DNA from: Hyphomicrobiales bacterium
GTDB lineage: Bacteria; Pseudomonadota; Alphaproteobacteria; Rhizobiales; Beijerinckiaceae
Direction: 5' to 3'
Assembly (NCBI GenBank): GCA_026400555.1
Contig: JAPLOW010000161.1
Coordinates: 1-42,007, forward strand
DNA length: 42,007 nt
How positions within the stretch are numbered: the first letter of the stretch is position 1; the number at the start of each line of letters is the position of its first letter. The notes beneath the pieces were generated by a model. It was not told the origin of the DNA. It did no database searches and worked only from the letters and a program-made list of their open reading frames with translations. Both the position numbers and the translations under genes were made by a program. Positions 18,351 to 26,625 of this stretch are shown piece after piece.

Positions 18351-19453
18351 CAGCCGCCTACGTAGACGCGGTTGTAGCGCCGCCCGAGGTTCGTCAACAT
18401 CTCATAACCCACGGTCTTGGCCGCCTGGGCCACGCGGTCGACATCGAGTTCGCCGCCAATGAGTGTCACCTCACCGCCACGCGCGGCCAACGTGGGGGAT
18501 GCCTCGGTCACGTCAAGGATAATCAGGTCCATCGAGACGGTGCCGACAAAGGGGCACAGGACATCGCCGACCAGGGCCTGTCCGCCCGGCAACATATCGA
18601 TGCCGCTGCCATTGCGCGGATAGCCATCGGCATAGCCCAGATGGATCGTCGCCAGCCTGCGTCGACCCCGTGCATGCCAGCGGCCGTTGTAGCCGACTGC
18701 CGTTCCGTCCGGCACGTCGCGGGTCTGGATGATCCGCGCCTTGACGCTGACGACCGGGTTCATCGGATTGGGCTGATGCGGTATCGGGTTGCCGCCGTAA
18801 AGCGCGTATCCGGGACGGGTGAGATCATAGGCCGGCGCGATGTCGAGGAAATGCCCCGAGGAGTTCAGGAGCGATTTGCTGACGTCCGGAAACAGGTCGG
18901 CGATTTCGGCGAAGCTGAACACCTGCCGCCGCGTGGCCGGATCACCATCCACTTCGGCCGAGGTGAAGTGGCTCATGACCAGGCCCAGCGCCAGCATATC
19001 GAGGCCGCCGCCGGCCTGCAGGTCGCGCGCCTCCGCGAGATTGAGGCCCAGCCGGTTCATGCCGGTGTCGATGTGGATGGCGCAGGGGCGCTGACGCCCG
19101 CGCTTGTCCCACTCGTCGATTTCCTCTCGGCTGCCCAGCACAGGCCGCGCATCGATCGACAGCAGTGCGTCGGCGGTTCCCGGCAGGAGCCCGTTCAGTA
19201 CGTAGATGATGGCGTCGGGTGCAATGCGCCGCACGCGCCGGGCTTCGGAAATGTGCGCCACGAAAAAGCTGTGGCAACCGGCGCGGTAGAGAGCCGCGAC
19301 AACCGGCTCGATCCCGCAGCCATAGCCATCGGCCTTCACCACCGCGCCGCATTCCGCCCGCGGCGCGCGCCGGGACAGCAGCCGCCAGTTGTCCACCAGC
19401 GCGCCGAGATCGATGGTCAGGGTCGCGCCGAACTCGGCGGTGGTTTCGCTCAT
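18350..19453 (-). CDS. alr: alanine racemase
   Basis: PLP-dependent racemase making D-alanine for peptidoglycan. The PLP lysine lies in CGAVVKADGYGCG (about residues 36-48). The substrate-side tyrosine region is in VSMDLIILDV, and the IHLGYADGYPRNGSG block is typical. Length 367 residues. It sits one base after the end of dnaB and overlaps radA by one base, forming a tight dnaB-alr-radA unit on the minus strand. Confidence 0.95.
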   Translation of the reverse strand: MSETTAEFGATLTIDLGALVDNWRLLSRRAPRAECGAVVKADGYGCGIEPVVAALYRAGCHSFFVAHISEARRVRRIAPDAIIYVLNGLLPGTADALLSIDARPVLGSREEIDEWDKRGRQRPCAIHIDTGMNRLGLNLAEARDLQAGGGLDMLALGLVMSHFTSAEVDGDPATRRQVFSFAEIADLFPDVSKSLLNSSGHFLDIAPAYDLTRPGYALYGGNPIPHQPNPMNPVVSVKARIIQTRDVPDGTAVGYNGRWHARGRRRLATIHLGYADGYPRNGSGIDMLPGGQALVGDVLCPFVGTVSMDLIILDVTEASPTLAARGGEVTLIGGELDVDRVAQAAKTVGYEMLTNLGRRYNRVYVGG

Positions 19454-19454
19454 C

Positions 19455-20948
19455 TCATTCCAGCCGTTCTGGCAGATGGTCCGCCGCCGCTAGATCCGAG
19501 AATCGCGTCACCTCCGCGTCGAACTGCAGCTGCACGGTCCCGGTCGGACCGTGGCGCTGCTTGCCGATGATCAGTTCAGCCTTGCCGTGGATCATGTCCA
19601 TCTCGGCCTGCCATTTGAAGTGCTCCTCGGTGCCGAGCTTCGGCTCGCGGTTCTTGACGTAGTATTCCTCGCGGAACACGAACATGACGACGTCGGCGTC
19701 CTGCTCGATTGAGCCCGACTCGCGCAGATCCTGCAATTGCGGCCGCTTGTCGTCGCGCGACTCCACGCCACGCGAAAGCTGTGACAGCGCGATGACAGGG
19801 ACATTCAATTCCTTCGCGAGCGCTTTCAGGCCTGTGGTGATCTCCGTCACCTCCTGGACGCGGTTGTCGCCTTTCTTGGCGGAGCCCGACAGGAGCTGGA
19901 GATAGTCGATGAACAGCACATCGAGCCCACGCTGGCGCTTGAGGCGGCGCGCACGTGCCACAAGCTGCGCGATCGAGATGCCGCCCGTCTGGTCGATATA
20001 AAGCGGCATCTTCTCGATATCGGCCGCCACATCGGACAGGCGGTAGAACTCGTTCTCGGTGATCTTGCCTTGCCTGATCTTGTAGGACGAAATCCCGGCC
20101 TGCTCGGCGATGATGCGGGTCGCGAGCTGTTCGGCCGACATTTCGAGCGAGAAGAATCCGACAATTCCTCCGTTCACCGTCTTGATCGTGCCGTCGGGCT
20201 GCTTCTCGCCCTTGTAGCCCTTCGCCATGTTGAACGCGATGTTGGTGGCAAGCGAGGTCTTGCCCATGGCCGGACGGCCCGCGATGATGATCAGGTCTGA
20301 GTTCTGGAACCCGCCCATGCGCTGGTCGAGGTCGCCCAAGCCCTTGGCGATGCCCGAAAGGCCGCCGTCTCGTTCGTAGGCGCGGGCGGCCATGTCGATC
20401 GCGGTCGACATCGCGGTGGAGAACGCCTGGAATCCGCCTTCGTAGCGGCCCTTCTCGGCCAAGGCGAACAGCTTGCGTTCCGCTTCCTCGATCTGCTCAC
20501 GCGGCGGGGAATCCACCGGCGAATCATAGGCGACGTTGACCAGTTCCTCGCCGACCGTGATCAGGCTGCGCCGGATCGCCAGATCGTAGATCGTCTGACC
20601 GTAATCCTGTGCATTGATGACGGTGGTGGCCTCGGCTGCAAGGCGCGCGAGGTACTGCGTCACGGTGATCCCGCCAAGATCGGCATCGCCGAGGAAGGTC
20701 TTCAGCGTGATCGGATTGGCGATCTTGCCGGCGCGGATCAGGCTCGCCGTCGTTTCATAGATGCGGATATGCACCGGCTCGAAGAAATGCTCGGGCAGCA
20801 GGAAGTCCGAGACGCGGTAGAAGGCATCATTGTTGACAAGAATGGCGCCTAGCAGCGCCTGTTCTGCCTCGGTGTTGTTGGGCGCAACCCGATAGGACAC
20901 ATCATGAGACGCATCGAGTTTGGCCGCGAGGGCTGTCACGTTGGACAT
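19455..20948 (-). CDS. dnaB: replicative DNA helicase DnaB
   Basis: Hexameric 5'-3' helicase of the replication fork. The N-terminal domain begins RVAPNNTEAEQALLGAIL (about residues 17-34). Walker A is in IIAGRPAMGKTSLATN (about 215-230), the Walker B part is DVLFIDYLQLLSG, and the arginine-finger region is in LSQLSRGVESRDDKRPQL. Start 20948 (MSNVTALAAKL) gives 497 residues and has GGAAG a few bases upstream; a longer frame to 21023 runs into the upstream spacer and terminator side. No intein is present. It follows the rplI terminator, so it probably has its own promoter in 20949-21042. Confidence 0.95.
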   Translation of the reverse strand: MSNVTALAAKLDASHDVSYRVAPNNTEAEQALLGAILVNNDAFYRVSDFLLPEHFFEPVHIRIYETTASLIRAGKIANPITLKTFLGDADLGGITVTQYLARLAAEATTVINAQDYGQTIYDLAIRRSLITVGEELVNVAYDSPVDSPPREQIEEAERKLFALAEKGRYEGGFQAFSTAMSTAIDMAARAYERDGGLSGIAKGLGDLDQRMGGFQNSDLIIIAGRPAMGKTSLATNIAFNMAKGYKGEKQPDGTIKTVNGGIVGFFSLEMSAEQLATRIIAEQAGISSYKIRQGKITENEFYRLSDVAADIEKMPLYIDQTGGISIAQLVARARRLKRQRGLDVLFIDYLQLLSGSAKKGDNRVQEVTEITTGLKALAKELNVPVIALSQLSRGVESRDDKRPQLQDLRESGSIEQDADVVMFVFREEYYVKNREPKLGTEEHFKWQAEMDMIHGKAELIIGKQRHGPTGTVQLQFDAEVTRFSDLAAADHLPERLE

Positions 20949-21042
20949 GGACGCTTCCGATTGAGTCGGGCTGTGGAGTGTAGCATTCCCTTGGGTAGGG
21001 GAAGCCGAAAATGGATGCCGCACATCAATTCACAGGGAGAAC

Positions 21043-21069
21043 AAAAAAGGCCGCCCGAAGGCGGCCTTT
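21043..21069 (-). terminator. rho-independent terminator after rplI
   Basis: Minus-strand stem GGCCGCC with GGCGGCC around a TTCG tetraloop, followed by TTTTTT. It lies 41 bases past the rplI stop and 95 bases before the dnaB start, so it ends the ribosomal-protein transcript and separates dnaB-alr-radA from it. The weak T-run on the plus strand (TTT) makes plus-strand use less likely. Confidence 0.9.
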
Positions 21070-21109
21070 GCTTGTGTGTGGCAGATTGATCGCAGCAGCG
21101 GAGCGATGA

Positions 21110-21676
21110 TCACATTTCGGCGTTGGGGCCGGCTTCGGCCAGCGCCGCGCCGACTTCGAGGCCGAGATCGTCGAGGTTGAACTCCTCGCGCACAATGGCG
21201 ACTTCACCGCGGGCCTGCCGCTCGGCTTCCTCGGCGCTGCGGGCCACGTTGACCGTGATGCTGGCGTCCACCTCGGGGTGCAGCACGACGGCCAGCGTGT
21301 AGACGCCCAGCGCCTTGATCGGTGTGTTGATCACCACCTGGCCCTTGCCGACCGACACGCCGGCTGCGGCGATTGCGGCGGCGACATCGCGCGCCGACAC
21401 CGAGCCGTACAGCGTGCCAGATTCGCCGGCCTGACGGATCAGCACGAAGGCCTGGCCGTCGAGCGTCTCGGCAACCTTGGCCGCCTCGGCCTTGGCTTCG
21501 AGGTTGCGTGCTTCAAGCTGGGCGCGCTGGGTCGCGAAACGCTGCTTGTTGGCCTCGGTGGCGCGCAGGGCCTTGCCACGCGGCAGGAGGAAATTGCGGC
21601 CGTAGCCGTCGCGGACGCGGACGACTTCTCCCATCTGGCCAAGCTTGGCGACGCGTTCGAGCAGAATAACTTCCAT
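21110..21676 (-). CDS. rplI: 50S ribosomal protein L9
   Basis: L9 binds domain V of 23S rRNA and bridges toward the neighbouring ribosome. The start [17 protein letters not shown] is standard, followed by the signature [14 protein letters not shown] (about residues 24-37), a long connecting helix and the C-terminal domain. Length 188 residues, with an acidic C-terminal extension ([13 protein letters not shown]) as in other rhizobia. Start 21676 is clear from the family N-terminus, and GGAGA precedes it. Confidence 0.96.
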   Translation of the reverse strand: MEVILLERVAKLGQMGEVVRVRDGYGRNFLLPRGKALRATEANKQRFATQRAQLEARNLEAKAEAAKVAETLDGQAFVLIRQAGESGTLYGSVSARDVAAAIAAAGVSVGKGQVVINTPIKALGVYTLAVVLHPEVDASITVNVARSAEEAERQARGEVAIVREEFNLDDLGLEVGAALAEAGPNAEM

Positions 21677-21704
21677 TGCAGGTCTCCTTGGATGTTGGTG
21701 GATA

Positions 21705-22661
21705 TCAGGTGGTTGGGGTGAACGGGGGCGGCGGCTGACGCCGCGCACGGATGCGCAGGATGCAGTCGAGAAATCCGAAGATGGCGATCAGTGGCGCCAG
21801 GATCGTCGCACCGACCATCAGGCCGAGATACAGCGCGAACAGCAATCCGCCGCGCATGGGGCGCCCTGCCGACATCTCGTGGATGCCGGCAAGGCCATTG
21901 AGCAGGAAGGCGGAGGACAACGCCCCCAGAACCGCCATGCCGAAGAAACCAGCAAAGCCGGGCACGAAGGACAGCACGATCGCCGCCAGCATGACCCCGA
22001 GCGCCTCACGTGGCAGATTGAGCGAGGGAATCGTCGGCCATGGGCGCGGCAGGCGGCCTGACAGATGCACGGCCTTTGCCGCCATCCACAGATTGGCCGC
22101 CAGCATCGGCACGAAGGAGGCGCCTGCGAGGAAAGGAGCCCATGTCGCCAGGGCCGACGCAACTTCATCCACGCTCATGGTCGCGGGAAGCCGCATCGGC
22201 TGGAACCCCGGCACCTGGCCGGACAGAACCGCGGCGATCGAACGCTGCATCGCGGTGGTATAGGCCTCGTGGCTGCCGGCGATCGCCATCGCGCCGACCA
22301 CCGTGACAAGCGCCGCTGTGCCAGCCATCCAGAGCATCAGGCGGCCAAGCGGGTACCATTCTGTCTGGCCGCGCTCGTCGCTCCGGCCAAGCAACGCAAG
22401 ATAGGCGATGCCCCAGGCGGGCAGCGCAATGCCGATCGCGAAAGCGAGGCCGGCCTGATAGCGCAGTGCGAGGAAGAGGCCAATGGCCCCGGCGATGGCG
22501 GCAACAAGTCCCGCGCGGTGCCGCCAGCCCAGCGCGGCGATGAATACCGGAAGCGGGGCGGCATAGGACAAAAGAAGCGCCAGCGGTGATCCTGTGATCA
22601 CCACCGCAAACAGGAGCGCGGACACAAGTCCCGCGCCGATGCCGGCGAAAACGTAGCTCAT
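21705..22661 (-). CDS. DUF2232 family membrane protein
   Basis: Integral membrane protein of about 318 residues with eight or so hydrophobic segments, typical of the DUF2232 (YybS-like) family. In rhizobia it lies between rpsR and rplI. Function unknown; related proteins are sometimes compared with membrane components of transporters. Visible features are [20 protein letters not shown] near the N-terminus, an [19 protein letters not shown] segment in the middle and a Pro-rich cytoplasmic end (PPPPFTPTT). The start is ATG 22661, with GTG 22664 possible. Confidence 0.85.
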   Translation of the reverse strand: MSYVFAGIGAGLVSALLFAVVITGSPLALLLSYAAPLPVFIAALGWRHRAGLVAAIAGAIGLFLALRYQAGLAFAIGIALPAWGIAYLALLGRSDERGQTEWYPLGRLMLWMAGTAALVTVVGAMAIAGSHEAYTTAMQRSIAAVLSGQVPGFQPMRLPATMSVDEVASALATWAPFLAGASFVPMLAANLWMAAKAVHLSGRLPRPWPTIPSLNLPREALGVMLAAIVLSFVPGFAGFFGMAVLGALSSAFLLNGLAGIHEMSAGRPMRGGLLFALYLGLMVGATILAPLIAIFGFLDCILRIRARRQPPPPFTPTT

Positions 22662-22706
22662 CACTCGTCCTGCTGTCCCGCTGCTCGGATTGTTCCGGCA
22701 GGGTGA

Positions 22707-22750
22707 GAAGCCTCAGGCTTCAACGGACCCGGCGGAATTGCACCGCCGGG
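22707..22750 (-). repeat. two adjacent inverted repeats between rpsR and DUF2232
   Basis: CCCGGCGG with CCGCCGGG (8 bp, 7-nt loop, 22728-22750), then GAAGCC with GGCTTC (6 bp, 3-nt loop, 22707-22721). They start 14 bases beyond the rpsR stop on the minus strand. Neither is followed by a T-run, so they are not classic terminators. They could protect or process the rpsF-rpsR mRNA end, or attenuate reading into DUF2232-rplI. Confidence 0.5.
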
Positions 22751-22763
22751 CGACTGTTGGGTG

Positions 22764-23000
22764 TCAGCTGATCACGTAAGGCAGCAGGCCGAGGAAGCGG
22801 GCGCGCTTGATGGCGGTCGCCAGTTCACGCTGCTTCTTGGCACAGACGGCCGTGATGCGGGAGGGAACGATCTTGCCACGCTCGGAAATGTAGCGCGACA
22901 GCCGCTTGACGTCCTTGTAGTCGATCTTCGGAGCGCCTTCGCCCGAAAAGGGGCAGGACTTGCGGCGGCGGAAGAACGGGCGGCGTGCACCTGCGGTCAT
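22764..23000 (-). CDS. rpsR: 30S ribosomal protein S18
   Basis: S18 binds the platform of the small subunit together with S6. At 78 residues it shows [20 protein letters not shown] at the N-terminus, then [19 protein letters not shown] and the signature [20 protein letters not shown], all standard for alphaproteobacteria. It starts two bases after the rpsF stop, so the two are co-translated. Confidence 0.97.
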   Translation of the reverse strand: MTAGARRPFFRRRKSCPFSGEGAPKIDYKDVKRLSRYISERGKIVPSRITAVCAKKQRELATAIKRARFLGLLPYVIS

Positions 23001-23002
23001 GA

Positions 23003-23416
23003 TCAGAACTCCTCGCCAACTTCTTCTTCGTCACGGCGGCGCGGCGGACGGTCGTCGCCAAAACGCTCGCGGTCACGGCGCTCATCGCGCTCGCGCTTCT
23101 GCAGCATGGCGGACGGACCGTCCTCATGCTCTTCCACGCGGATGGTAATGAAACGCAGCACATCTTCATTCAGACGCATCTGGCGCTCCATCTCGGCGAC
23201 CGCCGAGGGCGGGCTCAAGATGTTGAGCAGCGAATAATGCGCCTTCCGGTTCTTCTTGATGCGGTAGGCGAGGGACTTCACGCCCCAGTACTCGACCTTG
23301 CCGACCGTGCCGCCGCCGGCTTCAATGATGCCCTTGAACTGGTCGATCAGCGCCTCGACGGCCTGCGCGCTCACGTCCTGGCGCGCCATGAAAATATGTT
23401 CGTAAAGATGAGCCAT
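23003..23416 (-). CDS. rpsF: 30S ribosomal protein S6
   Basis: S6 pairs with S18 on the central domain of 16S rRNA. The start [14 protein letters not shown] is the family N-terminus; a longer frame to 23482 is rejected because the GAAGGAAGG ribosome site lies just before 23416. Conserved parts are [19 protein letters not shown] and KAHYSLLNI. The C-terminus (residues about 105-137) is rich in Arg, Asp and Glu, ending EEEVGEEF, an extension common in rhizobia. Confidence 0.96.
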   Translation of the reverse strand: MAHLYEHIFMARQDVSAQAVEALIDQFKGIIEAGGGTVGKVEYWGVKSLAYRIKKNRKAHYSLLNILSPPSAVAEMERQMRLNEDVLRFITIRVEEHEDGPSAMLQKRERDERRDRERFGDDRPPRRRDEEEVGEEF

Positions 23417-23708
23417 TGGCCTTCCTTCTGTTTTGTTCTGCTGCTCGGCGCAAAGCCCTTCGAGCCAAATCCCATGCGTCACGATCCATCCGGATCATCC
23501 CGCGCGGAAGGCCCGATTTGCTGTCGAAGGCGGAGACAAGGAGTGTCGGGGAAAACCCCTCGCGTGACTGACAACGGATGTCACACGCACTCTTTCAGCC
23601 CCCAGCCGAGGCACTCAGTCGCGTGCTGATACATGAGAGGGTGCTGCAATGCAACACCGAAGGGCGCGCGAAACACCCGTCAGGCCTTCGCGCGCAGCCG
23701 GTCGGGCT
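23417..23708 (-). promoter_or_regulatory. rpsF upstream region with one long inverted repeat
   Basis: This 292-base spacer must contain the promoter and leader of rpsF-rpsR. I see no clear -35/-10 pair. A perfect 9-bp inverted repeat GCGCGCGAA with TTCGCGCGC (23664-23672 with 23687-23695, 14-nt loop) lies close to the end of the decayed hydrolase gene; it lacks a T-run on either strand. An S6/S18-binding leader would be expected in some bacteria, but I could not identify one here. Confidence 0.4.
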
Positions 23709-24901
23709 TCAGTCAGCGACAAACTTTCCCATCACGTCTGCCGCCATCCTTAGATTGAAGACGCCGTCGAAATGGCCGCCTTCGCCATCAATCTCGAAAT
23801 ACTCTACTTTCTTGCCGAGCTTTTGCAGGCTGTCGCGCGCCCGTTGGGAGTAAGCCGGAAAGAAGAGGATGTCGCTCTTGGCGGGGAACATCAAGGTCTT
23901 TGCCTTCACCGGCGCAAACGCCTTGTCATGCGTCGCCTTGCCGCCCTGCGAGAACATCGCCACGGCACGCGCGCCCAGAACGATCGATGCCGGGTCGAAG
24001 ATGCGGGCCCGTGCTGTCGATGGTCCGAACATGCCGGCTTCGGCCTGGAAGCCGTTCGCCAGCGACTGCATCGGGTTCTTGTCGGCTGCCGCCGGTGTGC
24101 GGCCTTCGCGGGCGCCGAATGCGCGGTTGCGCTGGTGCAGGTAAATGATGTTCAGCGCCTGGATCGTTCCCGCGGTCGGTGGGGCGGCGCCGTGGTAGTT
24201 GCCGCCGTTCCAGTTGGGGTCCGACAGGATTGGTGCTGACCACACATTCATCCAGGAAACAAGGAAGCCATCAGCCTCCGGCATCGGGAGCAGGGCAATG
24301 TGCCGTTCCACGAAACCGGCATGGGATGGGGTCCATTCAAAGCCTTGCATCGAGCCCATTAGAGACGCCGAACAGGGTATGGATGCGCGTGACGCAGAGC
24401 GACAACAGGAGTGCGCGATCAACCTCGACCATGTCGCGGATGGTGTAGACGGGGAAGCCTGCATCCTAAGAGCGCCCGGTGTCCGGGGTTTGCCGACGCC
24501 GGGCCTGTTGTCACGGTCGTCGGGTCGCCGGTGGGCAAGGCGCCGAGGCTCCTTGAGCCGACGACAAAGAAGCGGTTGGTGTCGAGCAGTTTGCCGGGGC
24601 CGATCAGGCTGTCCCAGACCGCGGGCGCGGCATCGCCGGGTGACACACGTGCCGCGATCCGAGAATTGGCCGAGTAGGAGCGCGGCAGGAAGATAACATG
24701 GTCGCCGGTGGCGTTGAGCATGCCGTGCGTCTCATAGCCGATCTTCAGATGCCTCAGCGTCCGGCCGTTCTGAAACGTGAAGCTTGGCAGCTCGAAGACC
24801 TGTGTTCGGGTCAGGACAACGTCAGTTTGAGGTGCTGCTGCTGGTGCCTGTGCAGACGCCGAATGTGGTGCGGTGCTGGACATCTTGGCGGCCAGAAGCA
24901 T
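23709..24901 (-). pseudogene. MetX-like alpha/beta hydrolase (homoserine O-acetyltransferase family), frameshifted
   Basis: An alpha/beta hydrolase of the homoserine acetyltransferase family, read through three frames. The first frame gives a probable signal peptide (LLAAKMSSTAPHSASAQA) and the family block FFVVGSRSLGALPTGDPTT. A +1 slip in a run of four C (24485-24488) leads to a second frame, PDTGRS-stop-DAGFPVYTIRDMVEVD, with an in-frame TAG at 24466-24468. A second +1 at about 24360 falls inside the nucleophile motif (GVS/MGSMQGFEW). The third frame carries the rest, including KSDILFFP (Asp) and GGHFDG (His). The length, 1193 bases, is three times 397 plus two, as expected for two single-base insertions. 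All triad residues survive, so decay looks recent, or sequencing errors are possible. Substrate unknown; an exported esterase is as likely as a true acetyltransferase. Confidence 0.82.
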
Positions 24902-24994
24902 GGCGCGCCAGGCAAGTTCCTGTTTTCGTCTTATGACGTCGTCTCCCTGATGGATTATGACGATGGTGGCCGCTTTTTCTCGGCGATCTTTTGA

Positions 24995-25031
24995 GTTCCA
25001 GTTGGAACATGCGGAGAGTTCCAGATGGAAC
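24995..25031. promoter_or_regulatory. tandem palindromic operator, probably for the MarR regulator
   Basis: Two perfect palindromes of form GTTCCA-N2-TGGAAC at 24995-25008 (GT centre) and 25018-25031 (GA centre). Their centres are 23 bp apart, about two helical turns, so both face the same side of the DNA. They lie in the 201-bp gap between the divergent hydrolase and MarR genes. A minus-strand TTGACT (25043-25038) seven bases away could be the hydrolase -35, which would put the second site over the promoter spacer. MarR dimers usually bind such palindromes; the link is inferred. Confidence 0.7.
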
Positions 25032-25102
25032 CCAGACAGTCAAAAGCCGAGCCGCGGTCGAAACCTGCAGACGAACCCATTTAGCCGGAGGGCGCGGGGG
25101 CT

Positions 25103-25576
25103 GTGGACCATCACCATCGCGCCCCGACCGACATCCTCACCGTCAATCCGATCCGCTTGGCCTATCGTCTGAACTATGTCGCCAACGTCTACACCGGGCC
25201 GCTCGACAAGGAGGTCGAGCAGCGCTGGGGCCTGTCGCGACCTGGTTTCATCACGCTGTTCTGTCTGCTCCAGTTGCCGGGGCTGTTGGCCAGGGACATT
25301 GTCGAGATCTGCGGCCGTCCGAAAAACTCGATCAGCCGCTCGATGAACGGGCTGCTGACCAAGGACTACATCCGGCGCGAGGATGCCGATGGTGGGCGCG
25401 GACAACCACTGTTTCTCACTGCGGCCGGATAAGTGGTCGCACGCGAGATCCTGCCTCTGTTCGTGAGCCGTGAAGCGCGCATGCTGCAGCCGCTCACTGA
25501 GGTTGAAAGGAAGATGCTGGATACGATCCTTGGCAAGCTTCGCGTGCGCGGCGACGGCTGGAACGCGACCTACTGA
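25103..25576 (+). pseudogene. MarR-family transcriptional regulator with premature stop
   Basis: Winged-helix MarR-type regulator. The N-terminal dimer helix (NPIRLAYRLNYVANVYTGPL) and the HTH part (GLLARDIVEICGRPKNSISR then SMNGLLTKDYIRREDADGGR) are good. The wing ends LFLTAAG, then a TAA at 25430-25432 stops translation after 109 residues. The same frame continues without further stops as VVAREILPLFVSREARMLQP and on to a TGA at 25574-25576, which would give a normal 157-residue MarR protein. A single CAA-to-TAA change would explain it. The start is GTG 25103, with a GGAGGGCG upstream. The truncated product keeps the DNA-binding part but lacks the C-terminal dimer helix. Confidence 0.82.
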
Positions 25577-25659
25577 GAGGTCCGTCGACTGGCTGCCCTT
25601 GACGGGCCATGCCAAAACAGCCACTTCCCCGCCACCTGGGGTGCAAAGGAATGGCGACA

Positions 25660-26604
25660 ATGAGCATGGCGTTGATCTGTCCTGGGCAGGGCAGCCAGTC
25701 GGTAGGCATGGGCAAGGCGCTGGCCGCTGCCTTTCCGGTGGCGGCGTCGGTCTTCCGCGAGGTGGACGAGGCGCTGTCACAGAATCTCTCCGCCATCATG
25801 TGGAATGGCCCCGCCGACGCCCTGACGCTGACGGCGAACACCCAACCGGCGCTCATGGCTGTGTCAGTCGCCGTGGTCCGCGTGCTGCAGGCCGAGGCCG
25901 GACTTGATCTCGGGCGTGATGTCGCCTTCGTCGCTGGCCACTCGCTTGGCGAATACTCCGCGCTTGCTGCGGCGGGCACGTTCTCGGTTGCCGACGCCGC
26001 ACGGCTTCTGCGCATTCGCGGCGACGCGATGCAGAAGGCGGTTCCTGCGGGTGAGGGCGCCATGGCGGCGCTAATCGGCGTCGAACTCGACGCCGCCCGC
26101 GCCATTGCCGCTGATGCTGCGCAAGGCGAAGTTTGTCAGGCCGCCAACGACAATGGCGGCGGACAGGTCGTGCTGTCCGGATCGAAGGCCGCCGTCGAGC
26201 GCGCCATGGCGATCGCAGCTGAGCGCGGCGTGCGCCGCGCCGTGCTGCTGCCCGTGTCCGCGCCGTTCCATTGTGCTCTGATGCAGCCGGCGGCGGAGGC
26301 GATGCGCGCAGCGCTGGCGACCGTGACGATGCACGCGCCTGCCGTACCGGTCATGGCCAATGTCGGCGCGGCCCCGCTCAACGATCCGGCCGCAATCCGT
26401 AACAGCCTGGTGGCGCAGGTCATCGGCACGGTGCGCTGGCGCGAATGCGTCGAGGCAATGGCGTCTGCTGGCGTCACGCAGTTCTGGGAGGTCGGGTCGG
26501 GCAAGGTGCTCTCGGGCCTCGGCAAGCGCATCGCAGCTGGTGCCACCTTCAGCGCGATTGGCGGGCCGGACGAGATCGCAGCCTATGTCGCCGCTCGCGG
26601 CTGA
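25660..26604 (+). CDS. fabD: malonyl-CoA:ACP transacylase
   Basis: FabD moves malonate from CoA to acyl carrier protein for fatty-acid elongation. The N-terminal LICPGQGSQSVGMGKAL, the active-site serine in VAGHSLGEYSALAA and the catalytic histidine in SAPFHCALMQPA are intact. About 314 residues. ATG 25660 is preferred because AAGGA (25646-25650) is nine bases upstream; ATG 25651 and 25666 are also in frame. It is the first gene of fabD-fabG-acpP-fabF-mltG-yicC-gmk. Confidence 0.95.
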   Translation: MSMALICPGQGSQSVGMGKALAAAFPVAASVFREVDEALSQNLSAIMWNGPADALTLTANTQPALMAVSVAVVRVLQAEAGLDLGRDVAFVAGHSLGEYSALAAAGTFSVADAARLLRIRGDAMQKAVPAGEGAMAALIGVELDAARAIAADAAQGEVCQAANDNGGGQVVLSGSKAAVERAMAIAAERGVRRAVLLPVSAPFHCALMQPAAEAMRAALATVTMHAPAVPVMANVGAAPLNDPAAIRNSLVAQVIGTVRWRECVEAMASAGVTQFWEVGSGKVLSGLGKRIAAGATFSAIGGPDEIAAYVAARG

Positions 26605-26625
26605 ACGTTCACAAGGATCACAACC

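Noticed and set aside
20949-21023. Longer DnaB start at 21023
   Set aside because: The extra N-terminal residues do not match the family, and a ribosome site is present before 20948.
21645-22061. Long plus-strand frames opposite DUF2232 and rplI
   Set aside because: Antisense to well-supported genes; His/Gln/Arg-rich composition and no family match, as expected from GC-rich reverse frames.
23709-25576. Toxin-antitoxin or defence pair at the accessory islet
   Set aside because: The two genes match a MetX-like hydrolase and a MarR regulator; the layout is that of a ligand-responsive enzyme/regulator pair, not a defence system.
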